This document shows, in pieces, positions 36,201 to 44,501 of a stretch of DNA of 64,000 nt. The stretch is from the NCBI RefSeq assembly GCF_045679555.1, contig NC_092099.1:7188576-7252575 (forward strand), written 5' to 3'. Both the position numbers and the translations under genes were made by a program. This stretch comes from Salvelinus alpinus. Lineage: Eukaryota > Chordata > Actinopteri > Salmoniformes > Salmonidae. The notes beneath the pieces are model-generated. The model had not been told where the DNA came from and did no database searches. It saw nothing but the letters and a program-made list of their open reading frames with translations. Every line of letters begins with the position of its first letter. Within the stretch, counting starts at the first letter, position 1.

Positions 36201-38104
36201 GGGTGGTCTATAGCAGGCGGCAACGGTGAGAGACTTGTTTTTAGAGAGGTGGATTTTTAAAAGTAGAAGTTCAAATTGTTTGGGAACAGACCTGGATAGT
36301 ATAACAGAACTCTGCAGGCAGTCTTTGCAGTAGATTGCAACACCGCCCCCTTTGGCCGTTCTATCTTGTCTGAAAATCTTGTAATTGGGGATGAAAATGT
36401 CTGAATTTTTGGTGGTCTTTCTAAGCCAGGATTCAGACACGGCTAAAACATCCGGGTTGGCAGAGTGTGCTAAAGCAGTGAACAAAACAAACTTAGGGAG
36501 GAGGCTTCTAATGTTAACATGCATGAAGCCAAGGCTATTACGGTTACAGAAGTCATCAAAAGAGAGCGCCTGGGGAATAGGAGTGGAGCCAGGTACTGCA
36601 GGGCCTGGATTCACCTCTACATCACCAGAGGAACAGAGGAGGATTAGGATAAGGGTACGGCTAAAAGCTATGAGAATTGGTCGCCTAGAGCTACTAGAGC
36701 AGAGAGTAAAAGGAGGTTTCTGGGGGCGATAAAATAGTTTAAAGGAATAATGTACAGACAAAGGTATGGTAGGATGTGAATACAGTGGAGGTAAACCTAG
36801 GTATTGAGTGATGATGAGAGAGATATTGTCTCTAGAAACATCATTGAAACCAGGTGATGTCATCGCATATGTGGGTGGTGGAACTGAGAGGTTGGATATG
36901 GTATAGAGAGCAGGGCTAGAGTCTCTACAGTGAAATAAGCCAATAAACACTAACCAGAACAGCAATGGACAAGGCATATTTACATTAAGGAGAGGCATGC
37001 TAATCGAGTGATCAATAAGGGTCCAGTGAGTAGAGGTTGGTTGGGGTCGTGGCGATCCAGACAGCTGGCCGGGTATATGGCTATCGGTAGCAGCATAGGA
37101 TGGAGGTCTGTTTGTAGATACCTCGTGCGTTTCCGTCGGTAGGTTAGTGGGGTTCCGTGTAGTGGGGTTCCGTGTGGTAGAGGGGATCAATCCAAATTGG
37201 CAAAATAGATATAGTGACCCAAGGAAAAAATAAAATAAAAATAAAATAAATAAATAATAATAATAATAATAGTTGTCCAATATACTTGTTCAAATAGCAG
37301 CCGATAAGACAGCTAACGATTAGCGGGCCTCAGATGAGCGTTCAGGTAACGTCGGGACGGAGGTGCCAGTTGGATAAATCCCTCGGGCAGATAACGTCGG
37401 CAGTCAGTCGCGGCAGTCAGTCGTGAAGGCCCGGTGGGGTTCCGTATCTGCAGCAGCAACAAAAGAAACGGGTCCGGGTGGTGATGGAACTCCTCAGCTG
37501 GCTAGCTCCAGAATGATTAGAGTTTGCTCCGGGGTCGACGTAAGCCAATAGTCACACGGTTTGCAGCTAGCTAGCTGCGAAATCAAGGTACAAGTGTCCA
37601 GAGCCTGCGGCTGGAATCCGGGGAAACTGAGAGAAAAAAAAAAAAAAAAAAAAAAGAGTCCCGGAATGCTCCGGTCCGAGTCGCGTTGCACAAAAGTGCC
37701 GGTAGATTATCGAGCTAAAGGAATAGCTGATGACCACTAAACGTGGGCAGCTGAAACACCAACGCTAGCCAGCAAACCGGCTAATTTCGGGGCAGCTACA
37801 GATTAGCTTCTGGCTAGCTATCGGAGTAGCTTCTGGTTAAGCTTTCAGGCTATCTTCTGAATTAGCCCCTGGCTAGCTTCCACGATGGATTTTCAGATTG
37901 AGGTAAGTAATACTTTTGTAATTGGTGAAGCGGGTTGCAGGAAAGCTTTTGCAGGAAAGCTTTTGTAGTTGAGTTCTTGGATAATAAAATAGATAAAAAG
38001 ATATGCGAAGAAAGGTGTAAATATATATATATATACAGGACACGAACAATACGGAACAGAAAAAGACGTCTGAACTGCTAAGCCACCTTGGAACCAATGT
38101 TCCA
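33246..38104 (-). mobile_element. Full-length CR1/RSg-1-like LINE
   Basis: A 4.86-kb retrotransposon in reverse orientation, bounded by tacat duplications. From its own 5' end (38104) there is a leader with a degenerate YY1-like motif (ccaaggtggc), a 5' UTR of about 0.8-1.1 kb, one long coding frame (37280-33708), a 3' UTR, and a 3' tail rich in ttttatttattttta. The tail includes a hairpin at 33297-33312. The frame is uninterrupted, so this is a young copy. Fragments of the family are at 2774-3238, 6460-10078 and 58656-61625. Confidence 0.92.
33708..37280 (-). CDS. LINE polyprotein: 2A-like motif, APE endonuclease, reverse transcriptase
   Basis: The frame is 1190 codons; the first 20 residues (a tyrosine run) come from a simple repeat. 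The true start is probably Met95 or Met102, ahead of a hydrophobic stretch (PLLFWLVFIGLF). Residues 219-227 read GDVEVNPGP, a match to the 2A ribosome-skipping consensus. The APE-type endonuclease spans about 245-460 (HVNIRSLLPK; SESWLRK; GGGVAIYCKD; YRPP; LLGDLNLN; catalytic SDHCLI at 450-455). The reverse transcriptase spans about 690-1000 (YRPISILP; FIDLAKAFDSVNHHIL; GVPQGSILGPTLFSVYIND; LYADDTILY at 909-917; KYLGVWLD). A conserved C-terminal region follows (THHCDLYTLVGWPSLHTRR). Every catalytic motif I can check is intact. The protein nicks DNA and copies its own RNA at the nick. No separate ORF1 was seen upstream. Confidence 0.92.
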   Translation of the reverse strand: MDNYYYYYYLFILFLFYFFLGSLYLFCQFGLIPSTTRNPTTRNPTNLPTETHEVSTNRPPSYAATDSHIPGQLSGSPRPQPTSTHWTLIDHSISMPLLNVNMPCPLLFWLVFIGLFHCRDSSPALYTISNLSVPPPTYAMTSPGFNDVSRDNISLIITQYLGLPPLYSHPTIPLSVHYSFKLFYRPQKPPFTLCSSSSRRPILIAFSRTLILILLCSSGDVEVNPGPAVPGSTPIPQALSFDDFCNRNSLGFMHVNIRSLLPKFVLFTALAHSANPDVLAVSESWLRKTTKNSDIFIPNYKIFRQDRTAKGGGVAIYCKDCLQSSVILSRSVPKQFELLLLKIHLSKNKSLTVAACYRPPSAPSCALDTICELIAPHLSSELVLLGDLNLNMLNTPATLQSKLDALNLTQIINEPTRYHPNSVNTGTLIDIILTNLPSKYTSAVFNQDLSDHCLIACIRNGSAVKRPPLITVKRSLKHFSEQAFLIDLAGVSWKDIDLIPSVEDAWSFFKNAFLTILNKHAPFKKFRTRNRYSPWFSPDLTALNQQKNILWRSALASNSPRDMQLFREARNQYTQAVRTAKASYFKQKFASCNTISKKFWDTVKSMENKNTSSQLPTALKIGNTVTTDKSTIIENFNKHFSTAGHAFHLATPTPDNSTALPSATRPSLPHFSFSQIQSADVLNELQNLDPYKSAGLDNLDPFFLKLSAEIVATPITSLFNLSFVSSEIPKDWKAAAVIPLFKGGDTLDPNCYRPISILPCLSKVFESQVNKQITEHFESHHTFSAMQSGFRAGHGCTSATLKVINDIVTAIDRKQYCAAVFIDLAKAFDSVNHHILIGRLNSLGFSNDCLAWFTNYFSDRVQCVKSEGLLSGPLAVSMGVPQGSILGPTLFSVYINDVALAAGDSLIHLYADDTILYTSGPSFDTVLTTLQVSFNAIQLSFRGLQLLLNTSKTKCMLFNRSLPAPARLSNITTLDGSDLEYVDTYKYLGVWLDCKLSFQTHIKHLQSKVKSRIGFLFRNKASFTHAAKHTLVKLTILPILDFGDVIYKIASKTLLNKLDAVYHSAIRFVTKAPYTTHHCDLYTLVGWPSLHTRRQTHWFQVIYKTLLGKVPPYLSSLVTIAAPTCSTRSSRYISLVTPKTNSSFGRLSFQFSAANDWNELQKSLKLETHISLTSFKHQLSEQLIDYCTCI

Positions 38105-38240
38105 TACATAAGTGTGCTAATTAAAAAAAACTCACAAAAGCTTTGACGAAGGCCTTGAGGCCGATACGTAAAGCTTATTAAAGAGCAATGAGACTATCAA
38201 GAGCAGTGTGCGGGTTTCTTCTTTTTTCTAATTTATTCAA

Positions 38241-38464
38241 CTGTTACCATGCACCTGCAAAAAAGATAGCTCAGATGTGCGAGTGCCTTTTACATTTTGA
38301 AGATTTACATGCTAAAATCACCACTGCTTATACACTATATTAGGCCCAGCCTTTGGATCTTTGGTTTTCCTAGATATGGCTTATTGTGATAAGTATATCT
38401 GATGTATTTGGATACTGCTTTAAAGCAAATGTGCAGCATTAGTAAAGATGTGATCAATACATGT
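38241..38464. other. Short spacer
   Basis: AT-rich sequence between a Penelope-like fragment and a CR1-type LINE. No gene. Confidence 0.4.
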
Positions 38465-38718
38465 TGATGATTTCATTCCTGTGCTGTTTGTAACAACCCT
38501 GGTAGGTTGACTGAGGCACTGGTTACAGTTTGAAGCTTTTTCTTGAGTGGGCAGCTTGAAGAATTCCAGTCAATATTTAAATCACCCAGAAAATATACCT
38601 CTCTGTTGATATCACATACTACATTGTCAAGCATTTCACACATGTTATCCAGATACTGAATTTTAGCAATTGGTGGTCTATAGCAGCTTCCCACACAAAT
38701 GGGGTTTAGGTATTCGGC

Positions 38719-39617
38719 TTGTCACCAAAAGCACTCACAAACTTCTACAGATGCACAATCGAGAGCATCCTGTCGGGCTGTATCACCGCCTGGTACGGCA
38801 ACTGCTCCGCCCACAACCGTAAGGCTCTCCAGAGGGTAGTGAGGTCTGCAGAACGCATCACCGGGGGCAAACTACCTGCCCTCCAGGACACCTACACCAC
38901 CCGATGTCACAGGAAGGCCATAAAGATCATCAAGGACAACAACCACCCAAGCCACTGCCTGTTCACCCCGCTATCATCCAGAAGGCGAGGTCAGTACAGG
39001 TGCATCAAAGCAGGGACCGAGAGACTGAAAAACAGCTTCTATCTCAAGGCCATCAGACTGTTAAACAGCCACCACTAACATTTAGCGGCCGCTGCCAACA
39101 TACTGACTCAACTCCAGCCACTTTAAAAATGGGAATTGATGGAAATTATGTAAAAATGTACCACTAGCCACTTTAAACAATGCCACTTAATATAATGTTT
39201 ACATACCCTACATTACCCATCTCATATGTATATGTATATACTGTACTCTATATCATCTACTGCATCTTGCCATCTTTATGTAATACATGTACCACTAGCC
39301 ACTTTAAACTATGCCACTTTATGTTTACATACCCTACAGTACTCATCTCATATGTATATACCGTACTCTATACCATCTACTGCATCTTGCCTATGCCGTT
39401 CTGTACCATCACTCATTCATATATCTTTATGTACATATTCTTTATCCCTTTACACTTGTGTGTATAAGGTAGTAGTTGTGGAATTGTTAGGTTAGATTAC
39501 TTGTTGTTATTACTGCATTGTCGGAACTAGAAGCACAAGCATTTCGCTACACTCGCATTAACATCTGCTAACCATGTGTATGTGACTAATAAAATTTGAT
39601 TTGATTTGATTTGATTT
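38719..39617 (+). mobile_element. Rex1-like LINE 3' end inserted in a CR1-type LINE
   Basis: The frame 38719-39078 encodes the last 119 residues of the LINE protein (SPKALTNFYRCTIESILSGC, NRKALQRVVRSAERITGG, ending AIRLLNSHH). The 3' UTR contains an approximate duplication (39165-39275 and 39290-39390, both with tttacataccctac). It ends with ttgatttgatttgatttg, the family's usual pentamer tail. It is 5'-truncated. The same family gives the pieces at 15095-18330. Confidence 0.88.
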
Positions 39618-40282
39618 GGTAGGCAGATGAACTTGTAGCCATATTACTTCAACATTATTTAACATGAAATCCTCTCTAAGCTTCAGAGGAATGTCGTTCT
39701 GAATCTAAATGGCAACACCTCCACATTTGGCATTTCTGTCTTTTCTGTAGATGTTATAACCATGTATTGCTACCACTGTATCGTCAAAGGTATTATCTAA
39801 GTGAGCTTCAGAGATTGTCAGAATATGAACGTCATCTGTTAGTAGCAAATTATTGATTTCATGAACCTTGTTTCTTAAGCTACGTATGTTAACGTGGGCT
39901 ATGTTTAGTACTTTTCAGGAATGCTTGATTGTTTTCATTGCTTTACTGTGAAGTTGAGCAAAAGTAGACATGCTCATGTTATTTATGTTAGTGCAGGGTG
40001 AGCTGCACACAGTGGACATATTAGGGCAGAGGCATTTATGGCAGTTAGAGGTGCATAAATTAGGTTACTTACATTGTGTCTTCCAACATTCCTGGGATAA
40101 TGTACATTTGCGGAAGCATCATGACAACTCAGTGACACAATGGTAGGGATTAACTGAGCTGGGCTTGGGTAATTGATAAATCATTGACTCAACCCAGCCT
40201 TATAATGCAATGAAAGGATCCAGGAACCCAAATGATAAAACACGATTTGTTTCCAGAAGGTAATTGTCAAAAAAATTTACAC

Positions 40283-40648
40283 TCACAGAGCTGCATTAGT
40301 CTCGTAGCGTTCAATGCCACGATTTAGGGAGGGCAGAGGGACAGATATTATGGGGTGTTTGTTGGTGTCATTTTGTTCTTTAAAATTCATTGTCAGCTGT
40401 TCTGAGCTGCCCTTCATAATGTCATTGAATCCCACATTAACTATGATAGACTCAATTTCCTGATGCAGGTTTAAAATGTTTGGGAGCAGCTTATGGATGT
40501 CCTGTACTAGTGCTCCTGGATAGCACAAAGATTTTGCTCCAGACACTGAGACATTTCTTACCATTGAACTGTCCAATACAATGGCCGGAGAAGGGGATGC
40601 AGAAATCTGCCTATTCCTTCCCCTCACACAATTCGTGGAACCTTTCAC
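40283..40648 (-). pseudogene. SGNH/esterase-like ORF1 of a CR1-type LINE, partial
   Basis: A 121-codon frame with LDSSMVRNVSVSGAKSLCYP, VQDIHKLLPNILNLHQEIES and IIVNVGFNDIMKG. This follows the pattern of SGNH hydrolase domains: block I would have GDS (here LDSS) and block III GxND (here GFND). CR1-type LINEs are known to carry an esterase domain in ORF1. The first glycine of block I appears changed, and the C-terminal catalytic DxxH block is not in this frame, so the copy is a remnant. Confidence 0.65.
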
Positions 40649-40680
40649 AGGCCCATGAGAAGCAGGATAGCTAGGATACG

Positions 40681-41101
40681 CCGACAGCTATCTACAATCT
40701 ATATGCAATATTAAAGCTGATCTACCCCCTTAAGACTTAAGACTTTTTAAGTTAAGGTTAGGTTTAAAATCAGACCGTCCAAATTGTAATTACAAGTGGG
40801 AAACTTTTTGTTACCCGAGTTGCCAAGTTGTGATTTTTCGGCACTGACCTTCACCTTTTTTGACAATTACACTTATCAATGTGGATATTGTAACTAGTTT
40901 GACCATATTTTCAATGTTAAGCAAGCTAGCTTACTTTAATATTAGCAACATTAGCTATCTTATCAAGCTAGTTAAAATCTTATTGGTTGAAAAATTGGTC
41001 CGACTTCAATAGCACTTGCACACAATTATGTCGGATGTACGACCTCCTGTTACCCAGTTTCCCACGAGCACATGAATGCCCTATTACTCCTGAAAACCAA
41101 A
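40681..41101. other. No gene recognised
   Basis: AT-rich sequence upstream of the Penelope-like insertion site. No open frame of note. Confidence 0.4.
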
Positions 41102-41114
41102 TGTTCATTATGTT

Positions 41115-42729
41115 CATCAAAAAGAAAGGAGGACCAAGGCACTCTTCATATAATTAATTAAAATGCCTTTATTAGTATGGCATGTTCAATAGAAACTAAG
41201 TTTTTTTTTTAACCGACGTGTTTCGGCTGCATGGCCTTCGTCAGGGAGTACAGAAAAAGAGAATACAATGTCCTCTTTTGAAAGGCTTTTCCAATTAGCC
41301 CTAATTAGAAGAGGGAGTGGTTACCAAATTGGACACACCTAGTAAGCAATAATATACACATTAAAAGGTGAAATACTGTAGCTATGTTATCATAAGCATA
41401 CAACTCCAAGCTAGAAGTATCAGGACACTTAGAAAGGTAGTTCAAACCTTAAATATGACTGGGAGAAGTGTCTAGAATAAGAAAGCAATATATTCCATAG
41501 TACACTAGAACACAGCAAAACATGAACAACAGTCTAAACATAACTGAGGGCAATTGAGCAAAATGTCCACTAGATGACAGCAAATGGACCTATCATGACC
41601 CTACAGGAAGAGTGAGAAATCCATATCTTCATTTAAACCAGGGTACTTAGTGGCCTGTAGTTTGTAAATCCATATCTTCATTTAAACCAGGGTATTTAGT
41701 GGCCTGTAGTTTGTAAATCCAAAAACTTTCCCTTTGGTTTAACTGTTTAAGACGGTCCCCTTTTCTAATAGAGGCCGGAATATGATCAATACCCATAGCT
41801 TGTAGGGAGGCAGGGTTGCCATGGAGTAAGGACTTGTAGTGCCTTGCCATGGGGTAGTCTTCATTGCCTACCCGTATGGCGTACTTGTGTTCCGCCAAGC
41901 GATCTTGACGGCGTCTCTTTGTCCATCCAATGTAGAACACCTTGCACTGTGGACATTCCAATCTATAGATGACATGAGTGGTTTTGCAGTTAATGAAATG
42001 CTTGACGTAATACTCCATTTTGGAAGCTGTGTCAACAAAATACTTTTTCTGTGCAATATTTCTGCAATGGTTGCACTGGTTACATTTAAAAGAGCCCTTG
42101 GGTTTGTGGTCAAGCCAAGTTTTTTGAGAGTCACCCGGAAGATAACTGTAGACTAATTTGTCATTTAGGGTAGGACATCTCTTAAAGCTTATGACTGGTG
42201 GTTCAGGAAATACTTGGTGTAGTAGCGTATCACTTTGGATGATTCCCCAATTATTTTTAATGATTCTTTTAATGTTCTCTGCTTCAGTGCTGTATTTTGT
42301 AACAAAATACACTCTCTCTGATGTATCACGAGGCACTCCTCTTCGTAACAAGTTCTCTCTGTCAAGTAATCCAGCCCTTATACCTGCATCTTTCAGGACC
42401 TGAACGCTGTAGCCCCGATTCAAAAAGCGATTCTCCAATTCAACAGATTTGACACTGTAGTCTGTTTCCTGATCGCAAATTCTGCGGACTCTTTGGAATT
42501 GGCCATATGGGATATTCTCTTTTAGCCTTTTGGGGTGAAAGCTGTCTGCCCTCAGAATGGTATTCCCATCTGTAGGCTTCCTAAAGATTGATGTGTGCAA
42601 ACAACCTTTGTCATTTTTACTGATGTCGAGGTCCAAAAAATGAATGTTATCCTTGCTGTATTCCATAGTTAGTTTGATGTTAGGGTTAATGCTGTTAAGG
42701 TATTTGTGGAAGGAAATAAGTTCATCTTC
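41115..42729 (-). mobile_element. Penelope-like element, copy 2, with 13-bp target duplication
   Basis: A 1.6-kb element in reverse orientation, flanked by exact tgttcattatgtt repeats at 41102-41114 and 42730-42742. It is 5'-truncated within the reverse transcriptase, and its last third is intact. The 3' region contains a hammerhead-like core on the minus strand (41250-41214: ctgacgaaggcc, then gccgaaacacgtc). The exact duplication and open frame indicate a recent insertion. It is a different subfamily from copy 1. Confidence 0.9.
41647..42666 (-). CDS. Penelope-like reverse transcriptase end plus GIY-YIG endonuclease
   Basis: An uninterrupted 339-codon frame, 5'-truncated. It opens just before the late reverse transcriptase motif HFLDLDISKNDKGCLHTSIF, continues RKPTDGNTILRADSFHPKRL, and passes through a linker (LENRFLNRGYSVQVL; FVTKYSTEAENI). 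A cysteine cluster (CNQCNHCRN) precedes the nuclease core HVIYRLECPQCKVFYIGWTK, followed by LAEHKYAIR and a C-terminal ESFWIYKLQA. Glu and Arg positions typical of GIY-YIG nucleases are retained. The nuclease is readable without a stop, but the polymerase domain is absent, so the copy is not autonomous. The ATG used here is only the first in-frame one; the coding sequence extends upstream to the truncation point. Confidence 0.88.
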   Translation of the reverse strand: MEYSKDNIHFLDLDISKNDKGCLHTSIFRKPTDGNTILRADSFHPKRLKENIPYGQFQRVRRICDQETDYSVKSVELENRFLNRGYSVQVLKDAGIRAGLLDRENLLRRGVPRDTSERVYFVTKYSTEAENIKRIIKNNWGIIQSDTLLHQVFPEPPVISFKRCPTLNDKLVYSYLPGDSQKTWLDHKPKGSFKCNQCNHCRNIAQKKYFVDTASKMEYYVKHFINCKTTHVIYRLECPQCKVFYIGWTKRRRQDRLAEHKYAIRVGNEDYPMARHYKSLLHGNPASLQAMGIDHIPASIRKGDRLKQLNQRESFWIYKLQATKYPGLNEDMDLQTTGH

Positions 42730-42742
42730 TGTTCATTATGTT

Positions 42743-43839
42743 AATTTGACTGCAGTTTAGGTATGTGGTCAGTTGTTATATTAAGAAGTGTCAAATAAGT
42801 GATATGCAGGCTCTTTTATTTGTTATCTTAGGTACCTTTTATACATGTAGTTTACTCATATCTGTTTTCCTATGACAGTGTAAAAGTAGTACCATAACCT
42901 ATCCAGTGGATGGCAAAGTGTAGGAGATGGCACGGTGTAGTAGATGGCAAAGTGTAGGCCTGTTCAAAGCATTAAATCCAGATTCTGTGTTCTTGATATT
43001 CTGTTATCTGGATCAGAATAATCCTATCCGATTATTTTCGGAAAAACTGGCAAAAAAAAGCCAGATCGATCTGATCCTGGATTGAAAAAAAGCGCATTAC
43101 AGAATCCGGATCATTCTGAAAGTTCTGAAAAACTGGGCCCTGGGGATGAGTGAGTCATTGGTTTAGAATATCAATTGAGCGTTTCAATTACAGAAAGCTG
43201 TCCAACAGTGAACTCTGGTGGTCCCAAGGTGGAAACACGGTGGTCCCAAGGTGGAAACACAGTGTTTCTCCTTTGTGGCTCATTGTCGTCTCTTCAGACA
43301 ACTCATGTGAAAGCAGGGCAGCCGCAGGGCAGCGGTAAGAAAGGGAAAATAAGAGACTGGCATCAAAAAACACATATCATGTAGCCTATATCAAGTATGT
43401 GTTATTTGATGTGGTGTCTTTTTAGGCATTCCAAGGGGGAATCTGAACACACGCATGCAAGCTCTTGTGTCTAGGATTCTGCAGTGGTTTTAGTCAATGT
43501 GCTTATAGCTCACATTGTAGCTTTGTTTCATTTCCATATCCATTGAACCAAATGGGGGAATTCCTGGATTTACAAATTACAGAGTCAGCGTCAAATGTCC
43601 AGTGTGTGTGGGGTCTCATAAAAACTGAAGTTGTGAAACGCAGTGGCATGCTTTAGTTCCTCAAGTCTGTTTATTAGAATCACTGTGAACTCTGATCTTT
43701 TTCTCATGACCCTAGTAGTAGTCATGTGAAATGGCTGGAATAAAATTGATTAAAGCTTTCCTAGAATACTATAATACTAAACAATAACGCATTAGTACTT
43801 TTTTTCTGCATGGATAGTCTAATCCTTGTCTTCAAATCA
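42743..43839. other. No gene recognised
   Basis: Intergenic. A unit of about 21-22 bp is present twice in tandem at 43218-43262. No conserved coding frame. Confidence 0.4.
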
Positions 43840-44200
43840 TCTGGTTCAGTCACTATACCCAGAGCTGAGCATTACGCTCTGCCACCTCTGGTTGCTTGGC
43901 ATTTCCAACTCCCAATTCCCGCTCATCCCAGTCAAAGCTCTTCTCTGTCCTGGTACCCCAATGGTGGAACAAGCTCCCCCATGACAACCATCAGACTCTC
44001 CCCATCTTCCTGAAAATGTTTGAATCCCCCCCCCACTCACACTTATATTTTCTTTATAGCACTCATTTTTCTAATAGCAGCTTTTTAAAATGTTTTTTTT
44101 AAACTTGCAATGACTGTAATATGTGGTTGTTTTACATACCTTAGTAGGATGCACCAACTAAGTCGCTTGGATGAGAGCATATACTAAATGACATGACAAT
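43840..44200 (+). mobile_element. L2-type LINE 3' end fragment upstream of acod1
   Basis: The translated sequence contains SSQSKLFSVLVPQWWNKLPH, homologous to the C-terminus seen at 3393-3956. The tail holds gcttggatgagagcatatac and then taaatgacatga, the L2-type terminal motif. It ends about 240 bp before the acod1 TATA box. Confidence 0.75.
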
Positions 44201-44349
44201 CATAAAGAACTGAGGACAATGCACATGACAATACTCAAATATAAACACATAGACAATACAACACATTAGGACAAGACCATAAAAGGAATGAAATGTGGTA
44301 CTAGCAATCAAAAAAGACAAGTAGAAGTAAAACTGTCTTTGGTTGTTAT

Positions 44350-44359
44350 GAAAGTTCCC
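44350..44359 (-). promoter_or_regulatory. NF-kappaB-like site upstream of acod1
   Basis: gggaactttc on the minus strand is 9 of 10 positions from the NF-kappaB consensus. It lies about 80 bp upstream of the TATA box. Induction of ACOD1 by inflammatory signals is known in mammals; binding here is inference. Confidence 0.35.
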
Positions 44360-44437
44360 ACACCTCAGTAAGCATGCCTTGGTTAGGCCATTCTGGAAAG
44401 TTTGTAAACCAGCATTGAGAAAGGCGTCCTCTTATGA

Positions 44438-44445
44438 TATAAAAG
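44438..44445 (+). promoter_or_regulatory. TATA box of acod1
   Basis: tataaaag lies 57-64 bp upstream of the predicted acod1 start codon, which puts the transcription start near 44468-44475 and leaves a short 5' UTR. No other consensus TATA box lies closer to the gene. Confidence 0.6.
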
Positions 44446-44501
44446 GGATCCCTGGTCATGTACACAGCCAAAAGGAGACAAGGGATAGTAGGGGCGGCAC
44501 A

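Larger units (their letters stand above)
33201..38240 (+). mobile_element. Penelope-like terminal fragment split by a full-length LINE
   Basis: 33201-33245 (ggagctatgtctacat) and 38105-38240 together match the 3' terminal part of PLE copy 1 (32755-32905). The sequence is interrupted at tacat, which is duplicated on both sides (33241-33245 and 38105-38109). The right part carries the hammerhead-like motif ttgacgaaggccttgaggcc (38143-38162) and then cttattaaagag. Confidence 0.8.
38465..40680 (-). mobile_element. CR1-type LINE with esterase-like ORF1, broken and split
   Basis: Two minus-strand parts flank another LINE fragment. The 5' part (40680-39618) holds an esterase-like ORF1 remnant (separate entry) and the start of an APE endonuclease. 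The 3' part (38715-38465) holds MGSCYRPPIAKIQYL and VYFLGDLNIDW, which are endonuclease motifs. Nothing of the reverse transcriptase follows. Confidence 0.75.

Noticed and set aside
35256-36732. Several plus-strand frames of 74-129 codons
   Set aside because: Shadows of the long LINE frame on the minus strand.
43218-43262. Two tandem units of about 21-22 bp, checked as a possible repeat array
   Set aside because: Only two units without spacers in a vertebrate intergenic region; a simple local duplication.
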